From the NCBI RefSeq assembly GCF_042427575.1, contig NZ_JBHMFD010000001.1, positions 286,738-350,737 of the forward strand: a DNA stretch of 64,000 nucleotides, read 5' to 3'. The notes under the pieces are model-generated. The model saw only the letters and a list, made by a program, of their open reading frames with translations, was not told where the DNA came from and did not search any database. Of the stretch, positions 51,389 to 60,613 are shown in pieces. The translations under genes and the position numbers were made by a program. Each line of letters starts with the position of its first letter. Positions within the stretch are counted from its first letter, which is position 1. The stretch is from Bergeyella porcorum. GTDB lineage: Bacteria > Bacteroidota > Bacteroidia > Flavobacteriales > Weeksellaceae.

Positions 51389-52474
51389 TCACAAAGGTTG
51401 GTATTCAAACTCTGGGTATCCTCTATAGCCTTCTTCGTTGGACATTTTCATCATTCTAAGTTTGAAATAAAATCCTTCAGCATCTTTAATGATATAAAAC
51501 CTATCACTGAAGACCTCTGCACCATTAGCCCCCGTAGTGGTACGCCAATGGCTCCCTAAAGCCCTTTGGTCATTATACACAAAGCGGCTCTCATCTACAT
51601 CCGCTTTTTGAAAGGCTTTATAAGCCACTTCGCCCTGCCCTGCCTCTGTGGTAACTTGGTAAACACCCGTATGGTCTAATGTATTGTGAAGAATCATATC
51701 CGAAAAGGTATAAGATGTGAAGTATGAGCCTGCATCTACAGCATTGGTGAACACAGTGAAGCATAAATCCCATTTCTTCTTAGGCGGTTGAATTTTTACC
51801 AACGATTTTTGGCGAAGGCTAAAATAATTGAAATGGTAGTCTGTATCTTTCTCTATGGTGAGTTCCTCGTGGGTAGGGCTATCCAACTCTGCAAATTGGA
51901 TTTTGTATTCCGTAGCCGTTCTTAGGATTCTTATCTTCATCCAACCTCGCTCTGCTCCTCCTACAAACGCTCTTTTGGGAGCAATACTTCCTGTATAAAG
52001 CTCACGCCCCATATTGAGAAGGTAAACGGTATTTTGAGACTCTGATTCATTAATCTCTGCAATCCCTGAAGTTTGATTAAGAAAATCTCCCGATGGCACA
52101 TCGATATACTGCACATTATCCTGAAAATTTCCCACTTGAACTTTTGATTTTAGCTCTGCTACCGTCTGAGAATTAACCTGGTCTATATCTGTATAGCCCT
52201 CCACCTTGCCTACTGCCATCATTATAGATGAATTAATGAGTACTCTGAACTGGCTTCCATTATAAAATGCCAAATCCCAACGATCCCTTTGGTTGAAGGT
52301 TTGTGTATTTTCGCTAAGGTCTATCCACACCTGATTGGGTTGCGTGGCTCCTCCTACATTGGCAGCAATGGTAGCCCCCTCTATCGGTGGTATTACTACG
52401 GGCGTATCATCTTCTCTGATGCAAGATGCTAACATCCCCAAAGACATCAATAAAATAAAATGTATTGTTTTCAT
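51389..52474 (-). CDS. HmuY-like lipoprotein
   Basis: This 361-residue protein has a lipoprotein signal (MKTIHFILLMSLGMLASC) and a beta-rich domain resembling HmuY heme-binding proteins: TQPNQVWIDLSENTQTFNQRDRWDLAFYNGSQFRVLINSSIMMAV is the typical opening, and a second similar block occurs at about 225-270 (KKKWDLCFTVFTNAVDAGSYFTSYTFSDMILHN). HmuY takes heme from host proteins and passes it to a TonB receptor. It starts 3 bp after the TonB receptor gene, in one operon. Heme as ligand is inferred from family and context. Confidence 0.82.
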   Translation of the reverse strand: MKTIHFILLMSLGMLASCIREDDTPVVIPPIEGATIAANVGGATQPNQVWIDLSENTQTFNQRDRWDLAFYNGSQFRVLINSSIMMAVGKVEGYTDIDQVNSQTVAELKSKVQVGNFQDNVQYIDVPSGDFLNQTSGIAEINESESQNTVYLLNMGRELYTGSIAPKRAFVGGAERGWMKIRILRTATEYKIQFAELDSPTHEELTIEKDTDYHFNYFSLRQKSLVKIQPPKKKWDLCFTVFTNAVDAGSYFTSYTFSDMILHNTLDHTGVYQVTTEAGQGEVAYKAFQKADVDESRFVYNDQRALGSHWRTTTGANGAEVFSDRFYIIKDAEGFYFKLRMMKMSNEEGYRGYPEFEYQPL

Positions 52475-52477
52475 TCG

Positions 52478-54598
52478 CTAAAAGTTAAAATTGATTCTAC
52501 CAAAATAGCTTCTACCATAGAAGAGCATCTGTGCATTTTCCCCTGTTCCGTGAGCTCCTCCCGTGGAAGTGGTATTTCTAACATTGGTAACATCCAAGAG
52601 ATTTCGCACGCCCATTGTTAATGAAAAGCGTTCCTTGAAAAAAGATTGAGAAACCGATGCATCTAAAAGAGAAAAGCCTTTCCTCTTGGTTAAAATATAT
52701 TGGGTAACGCCCAAAGATTGGTCTTCCATTATATCATAATTACTACCTACCCCTTTATAATACACGGCAAAAGAAGTTTGCGTTTGAGGTATTGTATAAT
52801 GGGCTGAAGCATTCCACTCCGCAGAAAATCTGTATTGGTCTTTCAAAATTTCATAAATCTCCTGCGACCTTCCCATTATAGATGCTCCCGCTCTGATAGA
52901 CCATTGGTGGGTATTCAGCTTTCCAGATACGCTGGTAACCCAGCTTTCAAAAGCATCTACATTGATAAATCTGAACTGCAACGGAGCGTTGTTTACCACA
53001 GCTGAATGAATCTTATCCCGAATCTGAAGATACATTGTATTGGCATCAAAACTCCACCTTATTCCAGCATTATTTTGCCCTGAAATGGTATAAAGTATAG
53101 AGCCAGAATAAGCATTTTCTGGTTTCAGATTTTCGTTACCCCGAATGTCGTGGTTGCTATCTACAAAATAGGTAAACAGTTCCTCAAAGTTGGGATTTCT
53201 ATTGGATGTTCCTATAATGGCTCTCACCTCAGATTTTTCGTTCAACAAAGTTTTTAACACTAGAGAATAGGTAGGTTTGGCTTTGAATGTATCAGAAAAA
53301 TTATAACGAATACCAGGTCTTATAAACCATTGCGGCAATAGTTGAAATTCTCCTGAGGCGAAAATACCCCCAGAAAATACAGAACGGCGGATGTCTGATT
53401 GATTATAACTTCCCGCAGCCCAATTGGAAAATCCTTTGGTATAATCTACCTCATAACCCAGCTGAACATCTGTATTGTCTTTCCTGATAAAATTGGAAAT
53501 ATTCCCTCTGGAATAAAGTGTTTCCGACTGATAATATGTGGTTTCATCTCCCGTCAATAAGATATTTCTTGCAGGAATATCAAAGCGAACATCTTGGCTG
53601 TTTCTGGTTTGTTTTTGATGAGAAAGGTCTATATTCAGACGCGTTTTTTCAAAAATCTGCGTACTGATGCCCATATGATTTAGCCATCGGGTGGTAAAAT
53701 AGTTTCTATCATTGGAAATATAAGTTCTATTCCCTCCGCCCAAACTTAGCAATTGAACAAGTGGATTGTAATAATTGACATCCTCCGAAAGGAAATCCAG
53801 CTTGTAAAACCATTTGGTATTTCCACGATTGTACCTTAGCGACAATGCTGAATTGACTTGCTCTTTTGGTTGCCATTCATAGCCTCTTTTATTATCCTGT
53901 TCAAAATAGTTTTTTCCTTTTTGCTCACCCCAAAACCCTTGAAAATCGGTTCTGTTAAAGGAAAGATTTACAAACCAATTCTCATTGATATTATGAGAAA
54001 TCCCCAAAGACTGAATATGTTTTCCCTTGCCATAATCTATCCAATCATATTCATTGTTTACGGTTTCTTCCTGCACAAAACCACGGATGTCCCATTTTTT
54101 CTTATCCGAATTTTTCGTGATAATATTGATAATGCCTGCCATTGCATTATTCCCAAACTCTACTCCCATAGAGCCTTTCACTATTTCAATGCGTTCCACA
54201 TTATCCAGATTGATTTTCGTCAAATCAATATTACTTCCCAAGCCTTCATCTCCGATTAAAGGCACATTATCCACCAAAATTTTGGTATAATTAGCTCCCA
54301 ATCCCATAATATTCGCTTTTGAGTTTCCAGAATTGCGTTCAGGAATGATGAGGATATTCAGATTTTGGTTCAGCACTTCAGCTACAGAATTTTGAGACAT
54401 TTTTTTGATATCTTCCTTAGTAATCACCTCTACCTTGTGCAGTGATTTTTTGATGGTACTTATACCATATTGTCCCGTTATGACCACTTCTTCTATGCTA
54501 CGCTCCAAAGAATCTCTTGATGCTTTCAGCCTCACATTCTGAGCATAAACATTTACAACACAAACAGTTGACATCAAACACAGCCCAATTAATTTCAT
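52478..54598 (-). CDS. TonB-dependent receptor, probable heme receptor
   Basis: This 706-residue outer-membrane receptor has a signal peptide (ending near VNVYAQ), a plug domain (about 30-155: EEVVITGQYG, VAEVLNQNLNILIIPE, VERIEIVKGSMGVEFGNNAMAGIINIITKN) and a 22-stranded-type barrel ending with the C-terminal aromatic INFNF. The plug carries the usual TonB-box region near the N-terminus. Co-transcription with an HmuY-like gene suggests heme import; other iron complexes remain possible. Confidence 0.88.
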   Translation of the reverse strand: MKLIGLCLMSTVCVVNVYAQNVRLKASRDSLERSIEEVVITGQYGISTIKKSLHKVEVITKEDIKKMSQNSVAEVLNQNLNILIIPERNSGNSKANIMGLGANYTKILVDNVPLIGDEGLGSNIDLTKINLDNVERIEIVKGSMGVEFGNNAMAGIINIITKNSDKKKWDIRGFVQEETVNNEYDWIDYGKGKHIQSLGISHNINENWFVNLSFNRTDFQGFWGEQKGKNYFEQDNKRGYEWQPKEQVNSALSLRYNRGNTKWFYKLDFLSEDVNYYNPLVQLLSLGGGNRTYISNDRNYFTTRWLNHMGISTQIFEKTRLNIDLSHQKQTRNSQDVRFDIPARNILLTGDETTYYQSETLYSRGNISNFIRKDNTDVQLGYEVDYTKGFSNWAAGSYNQSDIRRSVFSGGIFASGEFQLLPQWFIRPGIRYNFSDTFKAKPTYSLVLKTLLNEKSEVRAIIGTSNRNPNFEELFTYFVDSNHDIRGNENLKPENAYSGSILYTISGQNNAGIRWSFDANTMYLQIRDKIHSAVVNNAPLQFRFINVDAFESWVTSVSGKLNTHQWSIRAGASIMGRSQEIYEILKDQYRFSAEWNASAHYTIPQTQTSFAVYYKGVGSNYDIMEDQSLGVTQYILTKRKGFSLLDASVSQSFFKERFSLTMGVRNLLDVTNVRNTTSTGGAHGTGENAQMLFYGRSYFGRINFNF

Positions 54599-54619
54599 CT
54601 TTCAGGTTTTATTTTTTCG

Positions 54620-54650
54620 CAAAGTTAATTTTTATTTAGAATAAATCAAA
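54620..54650 (-). promoter_or_regulatory. Promoter of the TonB receptor-hmuY operon
   Basis: On the reverse strand TTTG (54647-54650), a 19-bp spacer and TAACTTTG (54620-54627) match the consensus exactly, 21 bp before the receptor ATG. The spacer contains the palindrome TTTATT-TAG-AATAAA (54631-54645), a possible operator. Confidence 0.8.
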
Positions 54651-54660
54651 ATAAATTTTA

Positions 54661-54668
54661 TAATTTTG
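54661..54668 (+). promoter_or_regulatory. -7 box of the T9SS-tailed HmuY-like gene
   Basis: TAATTTTG matches TAnnTTTG. The two divergent promoters are next to each other, so one operator could control both. Confidence 0.5.
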
Positions 54669-54710
54669 CATCGTTAAATAAATTTAGTCTATTTAAAAAT
54701 TATATCAAAA

Positions 54711-55997
54711 ATGAAAACAAAACTATTCTCTATTGCCCTATTAGCGGTAATCCAAAATGGAATGCAAGCCCAGCAAACAGATGCCAATGGCTACACTACT
54801 GTAGAAGCTTCTATGGGAGCTGCTTATGCCAATCGTTTGTTTTTTGATTTATCTGAAAATCAATTAACTTCCCAACCTGCTAATACTTGGGACATTGCGT
54901 TTTGGAGAAATAGTGCAATGCAACTGGGAACCAGAATTAATGATGCTAAAAACATCTTGGTTTATCAGGTCTCTACAGACATTGCCAGCTGGGACTCTAT
55001 TGATGTGAGCAATATCGGGAACTGGGGAACACCCCTCTACAATCCAGACCAGACAACAGACCTTAGCCGCGGTGCTTTGGAAACATCAACCATCAATACT
55101 GCCTGCTCAGGAGCTTTCAATATGGGCTGGGGCTGCTATAACATTGCTACCCACGAGGTGGAAGGCAAGGTAATTTTCGTGCTGAAATATTCAGACCAGT
55201 TGTATTACAAACTTTTTATTGAGAAATATTATGGCGGCTATACTTTCAAATATGCTAAATATGATGGAACCGCGTGGGGAGAGACCATCACCAAAACTGT
55301 AGCTAACGGAAATGCAGACCAATATTTTAATTATTTTTCATTTGATAATAATGAGGTAGTGACCAATATGGAACCATCTAAAAATCAATGGGACTTGATG
55401 TTTACAAGATATTGGACTTTTTATAACAATGTGATGATGTACAGAATGTCTGGGGTTATCCAAAACCCGAGAATTACCGTTGCAAAAACTTCTGAAACCC
55501 AAGAAACCTCTGCGGTAAATCTACCCGATGCCTCGGTATTTTCTTCTACCATTACTACCATAGGACACAGCTGGAAACCAACTTCTGGACTTATTCCTAA
55601 TGTGGTGTATTATATCAAAGAAAACGACCAATATTACAGACTGTATTTTACGCAAAATGGTGGTGCTAGTACGGGAAATATGTATTTCAAGTACAAAAAT
55701 ATCACAGAGAACCTATCCACTTCGGAGATAGATTCTAAGATAAACTTTGGGCTCTACCCCAACCCTGCTCCTAATAAACAAGTTACCCTACTCTATGACA
55801 ACAAAAATGCACTAGACCAAAAAGGACTTATCCAAATCTATGACTTCTCTGGTAAAAAAGTTTATGAAACCGAAATATCAAAATCGGCAGGTTTTTATCA
55901 AAAAGAGCTTCACTTGTCTCATCTAAATGCTGGGACTTACTTGGTTACACTTAAAATAGGACACCGTACAGAAACTAAAAAGCTGATTATAAAATAG
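54711..55997 (+). CDS. HmuY-like protein with type IX secretion C-terminal domain
   Basis: This 428-residue protein has a signal peptide (MKTKLFSIALLAVIQNGMQAQ), an HmuY-like region (YANRLFFDLSENQLTSQPANTWDIAFWRNSAMQLGTRIN, and a second block with KNQWDLMFTRYWTF at about 220) and a type A T9SS sorting domain at the end (INFGLYPNPAPNKQVTLLYDN, IQIYDFSGKKVYE, LNAGTYLVTLKIGHRTETKKLIIK). It is probably exported through the T9SS as a soluble or surface-attached hemophore and would complement the lipoprotein form on the other strand. PorQ at 14558 shows that the genome has T9SS parts. Confidence 0.85.
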   Translation: MKTKLFSIALLAVIQNGMQAQQTDANGYTTVEASMGAAYANRLFFDLSENQLTSQPANTWDIAFWRNSAMQLGTRINDAKNILVYQVSTDIASWDSIDVSNIGNWGTPLYNPDQTTDLSRGALETSTINTACSGAFNMGWGCYNIATHEVEGKVIFVLKYSDQLYYKLFIEKYYGGYTFKYAKYDGTAWGETITKTVANGNADQYFNYFSFDNNEVVTNMEPSKNQWDLMFTRYWTFYNNVMMYRMSGVIQNPRITVAKTSETQETSAVNLPDASVFSSTITTIGHSWKPTSGLIPNVVYYIKENDQYYRLYFTQNGGASTGNMYFKYKNITENLSTSEIDSKINFGLYPNPAPNKQVTLLYDNKNALDQKGLIQIYDFSGKKVYETEISKSAGFYQKELHLSHLNAGTYLVTLKIGHRTETKKLIIK

Positions 55998-56022
55998 TTT
56001 AAAATATTTATCTAAAAATAGT

Positions 56023-56051
56023 GAAGCTGTCCGAAAAGGACAGCTTCTTTT
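56023..56051 (+). terminator. Terminator of the T9SS-tailed gene
   Basis: GAAGCTGTCC, GAAAA and GGACAGCTTC, then TTTT. The stem is the same 10 bp as at 20450-20479. Confidence 0.8.
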
Positions 56052-56066
56052 GTAAAATTTGAGTAA

Positions 56067-57356
56067 TTATTTTTTCTGAAGGGCTTCTTCCTTCGCTTTA
56101 AATTCTTTGAATTTAGCTTCGTTTCCTGTAGATTGGTACAAGCCTTTCAAAAGAGAGACAGCATCTATATTGTTAGGTTCTGTAGCATACCATTTTTCTG
56201 CGTATGGCAATGCTTTTCTGAATCGTTCTCTACGAGCCTCGATAATTTTATTGGCTTCTGCCGCTTTCCCCGCTTTTCTCAATGCATTGTACTCATCAAT
56301 GTGTTTACCATCATTATCCAAGTCCATTAGCATATGCGTTAAGTTTTGGTAAGCTGGTCCGTAGTTAGAATCAATTTCCACTGCTTTTTTGAAATAAGAT
56401 TCTGCTTCTTCTTTTTTGCTTGGATCTTTACTTGCTAAAACACCTAAGTTATACCAACTGATTTTATCTTGAGGATTTTTAGCTACCAAATCTTTCAAAC
56501 TTGCCATAAACTGCTCAGTTTTACCAGATTTATAGTATGCCATACCTTGTATTTCGGTTAGCTTGGCATTTTTTGGGAATTTTTGAGTTCCTTTTTTAGT
56601 AAGTTCTATAGCCTCATCATATCGCTCTGCATCTAGAAGTAGCTGAGCATTAGTTTCGTACAACTCTTCCTCTACGCTTTTAGTAACTTCGGTTTTAAAA
56701 TCGGTGTAGTCTGCACTTGCCCCCGCTTTTTTCATCAAATCCCAAGAAGCTTTGTCCAACTCTTCTACATTACCAGATTTTTTGTTTTTAGCCAAATATT
56801 TGGTTGTTACGCCTGTATATCCAGAGTTAATCAACTCATTATAAGCCGATATGGCATTGTTTCTATCTTCGCCCAAGGCATAAGCAATAGCAGAATAATA
56901 AAGGTATTGCTTGTTATCTTGCCCTGCCGCTTTCAATAGATTATAAACCTCTCCAAATTTATTAGCCGCCGTTGCATAGTTTTTAGCATTATAAGCTTCT
57001 ATAGCTGTTTTATTAGAACTTTCCACCAAAGGACTTACCAACTCTACGATTTTTGGCGTAAGCGATGGCGAAAATTTATCAGTTTTCAAATCGCTAATTT
57101 TAGCAAAGCTTTTTGCACCACCAGCAATATCTCCAGATTTTAACTGGGCTAAACCTTTGGCATAGTACAATTTTTCTAATAAATCTGGTGCTACGGTTCC
57201 AGCATTAGCCACAGCAGCTTCTGCAACTTCAACCTGAGATTTTGTTTTTGCAATATCTCCAGATTCAGCAGCCTTAAATGCAGCGTTTATTTCTTTCTTT
57301 TGTGCAAACGAAACCGTTGCAGATACTAATGCTAAACTTAAAATGATTCTTTTCAT
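56067..57356 (-). CDS. Tetratricopeptide-repeat protein
   Basis: This 429-residue protein has a signal peptide (MKRIILSLALVSATVSFAQ) and several TPR motifs, clearest at about 255-345 (AIELTKKGTQKFPKNAKLTEIQGMAYYKSGK, KISWYNLGVLASKDPSKKEEAESYFKKAVEIDSNYGPAYQNL). It is probably periplasmic or outer-membrane associated and binds partner proteins. It lies 27 bp downstream of gyrA on the same strand, so it is probably co-transcribed; no functional link is obvious. Confidence 0.88.
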   Translation of the reverse strand: MKRIILSLALVSATVSFAQKKEINAAFKAAESGDIAKTKSQVEVAEAAVANAGTVAPDLLEKLYYAKGLAQLKSGDIAGGAKSFAKISDLKTDKFSPSLTPKIVELVSPLVESSNKTAIEAYNAKNYATAANKFGEVYNLLKAAGQDNKQYLYYSAIAYALGEDRNNAISAYNELINSGYTGVTTKYLAKNKKSGNVEELDKASWDLMKKAGASADYTDFKTEVTKSVEEELYETNAQLLLDAERYDEAIELTKKGTQKFPKNAKLTEIQGMAYYKSGKTEQFMASLKDLVAKNPQDKISWYNLGVLASKDPSKKEEAESYFKKAVEIDSNYGPAYQNLTHMLMDLDNDGKHIDEYNALRKAGKAAEANKIIEARRERFRKALPYAEKWYATEPNNIDAVSLLKGLYQSTGNEAKFKEFKAKEEALQKK

Positions 57357-57383
57357 TTTCTAATATTTTAATTGATACTTAAA

Positions 57384-59948
57384 TTATTCTTTATCTTCTG
57401 TATCTTGATTTTCAGAAGTGTTTTCTATGGTTGGGTTATTAGAGTCATCGTTAATGATTTCTGCATCAGCAATATCCTCTGTCTCCTCCTCTACTTCCTT
57501 ATCCATTTCCACTTTGGCAATGGCAGCTATCTCATCATTATTTTTCAAGTTGATAAGCTTCACACCTTGGGTATTTCTTCCCATCACGCGGAGTTCATCT
57601 ACACTCATTCTGATGGCAACGCCAGATTTGTTGATAATCATCAATCCATCACCATCTACCACATTCTGAATCGCGATAAGGTTTCCTGTTTTTTCAGTAA
57701 CATTTAGGGTAATCACGCCTTTTCCACCACGGTTGGTGATACGATAATCTTCTACCGCCGAGCGTTTACCATACCCTTTTTCTGAAACCACCAAAACACT
57801 TTCATTGGCTACATCATTCACAACAATCATACCAATTACCTCGTCATCATCTTCCATAGAGATCCCTCGCACTCCAATGGAGCCTCTACCCACAGCTCTT
57901 GCCTTTTCTTCTGGGAATCGGATACATTTACCAGATTTGGTAGCAATCATTATTTCGGATTGTCCATCGGTAAGTTTTGCTCCGAGCAATTGGTCGTTAT
58001 CACGAATTTCTATGGCATTAATACCATTGGTTCTCGGTCTAGAATAAGCCTCAAGGGAAGTTTTCTTCACCGTACCATTTTTGGTAATCATCACCACATA
58101 CATTTGTTTCACATACTCGGCATCTTTCAGATCATTGGTTCTGATATAGGCTTTTACTTTATCGTCAGATTCTATATTAATCAAGTTTTGGATAGCTCTC
58201 CCCTTCGCTGTTCTAGAACCTTCTGGGATTTCAAACACCCTTAGCCAATAACATTTTCCTTTCTCTGTAAAGAAGAGCATATATTGGTGGTTGGTAGCAG
58301 AAACGATGTATTCTAAGAAATCTTCATCTCTGGTAGTTGCCGCTTTATTCCCTACTCCTCCTCTACTCTGTACACGATACTCAGAAAGGGAAGTTCTCTT
58401 AATATAACCTGCGTGAGAGATGGTTACTACCACCGTTTCATTCGGGATAAAGTCTTCTATAGACATATCACCACCTGCATAGTCTATTTCTGTTCTACGC
58501 TCGTCACCATATTTTTCTTTGATTTCGAGCATTTCGTTTTTAATGATTTCAAACCTTCTGCCTTCGTTGGAAAGGATGTCTTCCAAATCCTTGATGAGAG
58601 CCATAATTTCTTCATACTCTGCACGGATTTTGTCCAATTCCATTCCGGTAAGCCTTGCCAATCTCAAATCTAAGATGGCTTGTGCTTGGATTTCCGAAAG
58701 TTCAAACTCCGCCATTAAGCCTTCTTTCGCTTCTTGTGGCGTAGCACTATGGCGGATGATGTAGATGGCTCTATCCAAGGTATCTTGCGAAGCAATCACC
58801 TTCATAAAGCCTTCTAAAATATGAGCTCTTTCTTTGGCTTTTTTCAGTTCGTACTCGGTTCTTCTTACCACAACTTCGTGACGGTGGTCAACGAAATGGC
58901 GGATGATGTCTTTCAGATTGAGCTGCTCTGGTCTTCCATTGACCAAGGCAATATTATTCACACTGAAAGAGGTTTGAAGTGCCGTATATTTATAAAGTAG
59001 ATTGAGTACCACATTTGGGATAGCATCGTTTTTCAATTCATAAACGATACGCATCCCTCTTCTATCAGATTCATCTCGGATTTCGTGGATGCCTGGTATT
59101 TTATCTTCTTTTACCAATTCTGCAGCACGGGCAATCATCTCGGCTTTGTTTACCTGATACGGAATCTCTGTTACAATGATGGCATTTCTATTACCCACTT
59201 CCTCAAAATTCACTTTAGCACGCAATACAATTCTTCCTCTACCCGTATGGAATGCATCTCTCACGCCATCATAGCCATAGATGATACCGCCTGTAGGAAA
59301 ATCTGGAGCGATGATATGCTTCATCAGCTCATCTATCGTAATATCTTTATTATCAATATAAGCACAGATGCCATCTACAGCTTCGGATAAGTTGTGTGGA
59401 GCCATATTGGTAGCCATACCAACGGCAATCCCAGAGGTTCCGTTTACCAAAAGGTTTGGAATTTTGGTTGGCAAAACGGTAGGCTCTGTAAGGGAATCGT
59501 CAAAGTTATTTTGAAAATCAACGGTTTCTTTATCTAAATCTGATAAAACTTCATCTGAAATTTTCTTAAGTTTTGCCTCGGTGTAACGCATAGCTGCTGG
59601 AGGGTCGCCGTCCATAGAACCGAAGTTACCCTGTCCATCTACCTGTGGATAACGCAAACTCCAAGGCTGAGCCATACGCACCATAGCATCATACACAGAA
59701 CTATCGCCGTGCGGGTGGTATTTACCCAATACATCTCCTACAATTCTGGCAGATTTCAAATATTTTCTATTATGAAAAACGCCTAAGCCATACATTCCGT
59801 ACAATACTCTTCTGTGTACAGGTTTTAGTCCATCTCTTACATCGGGCAATGCTCGGGATACAATAACCGACATCGAATAATCAATGTAAGAGGTCTTCAT
59901 TTCATCAACTATGTTGATGGGTATTAATCTTTCTCCTTCTGTATTCAT
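57384..59948 (-). CDS. gyrA: DNA gyrase subunit A
   Basis: This 854-residue topoisomerase subunit breaks and rejoins DNA. The catalytic Tyr is in AMRYTEAKL (about residue 122), preceded by the quinolone region HPHGDSSVYDAMVRMAQP, which keeps the Ser and Asp equivalent to E. coli Ser83 and Asp87. Six beta-propeller blades with the GyrA box-like QTVQ... counterpart NTQGVKLINL form the C-terminal domain, followed by a Glu/Asp-rich tail of about 45 residues. The enzyme introduces negative supercoils together with GyrB. Confidence 0.97.
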   Translation of the reverse strand: MNTEGERLIPINIVDEMKTSYIDYSMSVIVSRALPDVRDGLKPVHRRVLYGMYGLGVFHNRKYLKSARIVGDVLGKYHPHGDSSVYDAMVRMAQPWSLRYPQVDGQGNFGSMDGDPPAAMRYTEAKLKKISDEVLSDLDKETVDFQNNFDDSLTEPTVLPTKIPNLLVNGTSGIAVGMATNMAPHNLSEAVDGICAYIDNKDITIDELMKHIIAPDFPTGGIIYGYDGVRDAFHTGRGRIVLRAKVNFEEVGNRNAIIVTEIPYQVNKAEMIARAAELVKEDKIPGIHEIRDESDRRGMRIVYELKNDAIPNVVLNLLYKYTALQTSFSVNNIALVNGRPEQLNLKDIIRHFVDHRHEVVVRRTEYELKKAKERAHILEGFMKVIASQDTLDRAIYIIRHSATPQEAKEGLMAEFELSEIQAQAILDLRLARLTGMELDKIRAEYEEIMALIKDLEDILSNEGRRFEIIKNEMLEIKEKYGDERRTEIDYAGGDMSIEDFIPNETVVVTISHAGYIKRTSLSEYRVQSRGGVGNKAATTRDEDFLEYIVSATNHQYMLFFTEKGKCYWLRVFEIPEGSRTAKGRAIQNLINIESDDKVKAYIRTNDLKDAEYVKQMYVVMITKNGTVKKTSLEAYSRPRTNGINAIEIRDNDQLLGAKLTDGQSEIMIATKSGKCIRFPEEKARAVGRGSIGVRGISMEDDDEVIGMIVVNDVANESVLVVSEKGYGKRSAVEDYRITNRGGKGVITLNVTEKTGNLIAIQNVVDGDGLMIINKSGVAIRMSVDELRVMGRNTQGVKLINLKNNDEIAAIAKVEMDKEVEEETEDIADAEIINDDSNNPTIENTSENQDTEDKE

Positions 59949-60092
59949 ATACTTCTAATAATATGATTTCCAAAGCCTTGTAAGCCTTGAGAAATTTATT
60001 TGATTTTATAATTAAAATAACGGGTAAATTTACGAAAAAAATACCGATTTTTGTATGACAATTTTCAGTGATAATCATAAAATTTTCATAAA

Positions 60093-60407
60093 ATGAGCAT
60101 TCTTAGTTTAACATTTCATACCACAGAGCAAGCCTTGACAGCGTGGGAGCAATATGCCACTACCGAATTGGAACTGCTAATAGACAATCTGATGGATGTG
60201 GAACAATACATCCTCTCCGAAGTGGAAACCGAGATGATTACTGAAGGAAAAAACACCAATTTGTTATTAATTTTTGATAATGAAGAATTTCGGACACAGT
60301 TCATAGAAAATGAATTTCCGAATATTGTGGAACGCATCGAAGCAAAGTTTGGTGATTCAGTAATGATTTTCAAAACCATTCTCAATGCAAAAAAGTCAAG
60401 ATTTTAA
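60093..60407 (+). CDS. DUF4286-like protein
   Basis: This 104-residue protein is small, soluble and acidic in the middle (LELLIDNLMDVEQYILSEVETEMITEGKNTNLLLIFDNEEFRTQFIENEFPNIVERIEAKFGD). The layout of MSILSLTFHTTEQALTAWEQY resembles DUF4286 proteins of Bacteroidota, of unknown function. It is divergent from gyrA. Its last codons and stop lie inside the terminator palindrome at 60391-60420. Confidence 0.7.
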   Translation: MSILSLTFHTTEQALTAWEQYATTELELLIDNLMDVEQYILSEVETEMITEGKNTNLLLIFDNEEFRTQFIENEFPNIVERIEAKFGDSVMIFKTILNAKKSRF

Positions 60408-60420
60408 AATCTTGACTTTT
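60391..60420 (+). terminator. Terminator overlapping the end of the DUF4286-like gene
   Basis: AAAAGTCAAGATTTT and AAAATCTTGACTTTT form a perfect 15-bp inverted repeat with no spacer; further T follow. The TAA stop codon (60405-60407) is at the tip of the hairpin. Confidence 0.8.
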
Positions 60421-60429
60421 TTTAATTTA

Positions 60430-60613
60430 AGGTTTAATGTTGAGAGGTTAGAAGTTAGAGATTAGAGGTTAGAAAGTTAATAGTCTTTTTTCTTTCTTCT
60501 TTCATCAAAAACTCAACACTTGAATTTGGTTGTCGGTTGATAGTTGTTGGTTGATGGTCTTTTCTCTTTCTTCTTTTCTCTTTCCTCAACACTTAAAACT
60601 CAGCACTCAAAAC
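60430..60613. repeat. Mosaic of simple repeat words
   Basis: Between two convergent genes are stretches built from GAGGTTAGAAGTTAGAGATT, CTTTCTTCTTTC, GGTTGTCGGTTGATAGTTG and ACTTAAAACTCAGCACTC words. The same vocabulary appears around the four-helix genes, between pyrH and frr, and at 63900-64000. Confidence 0.75.
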
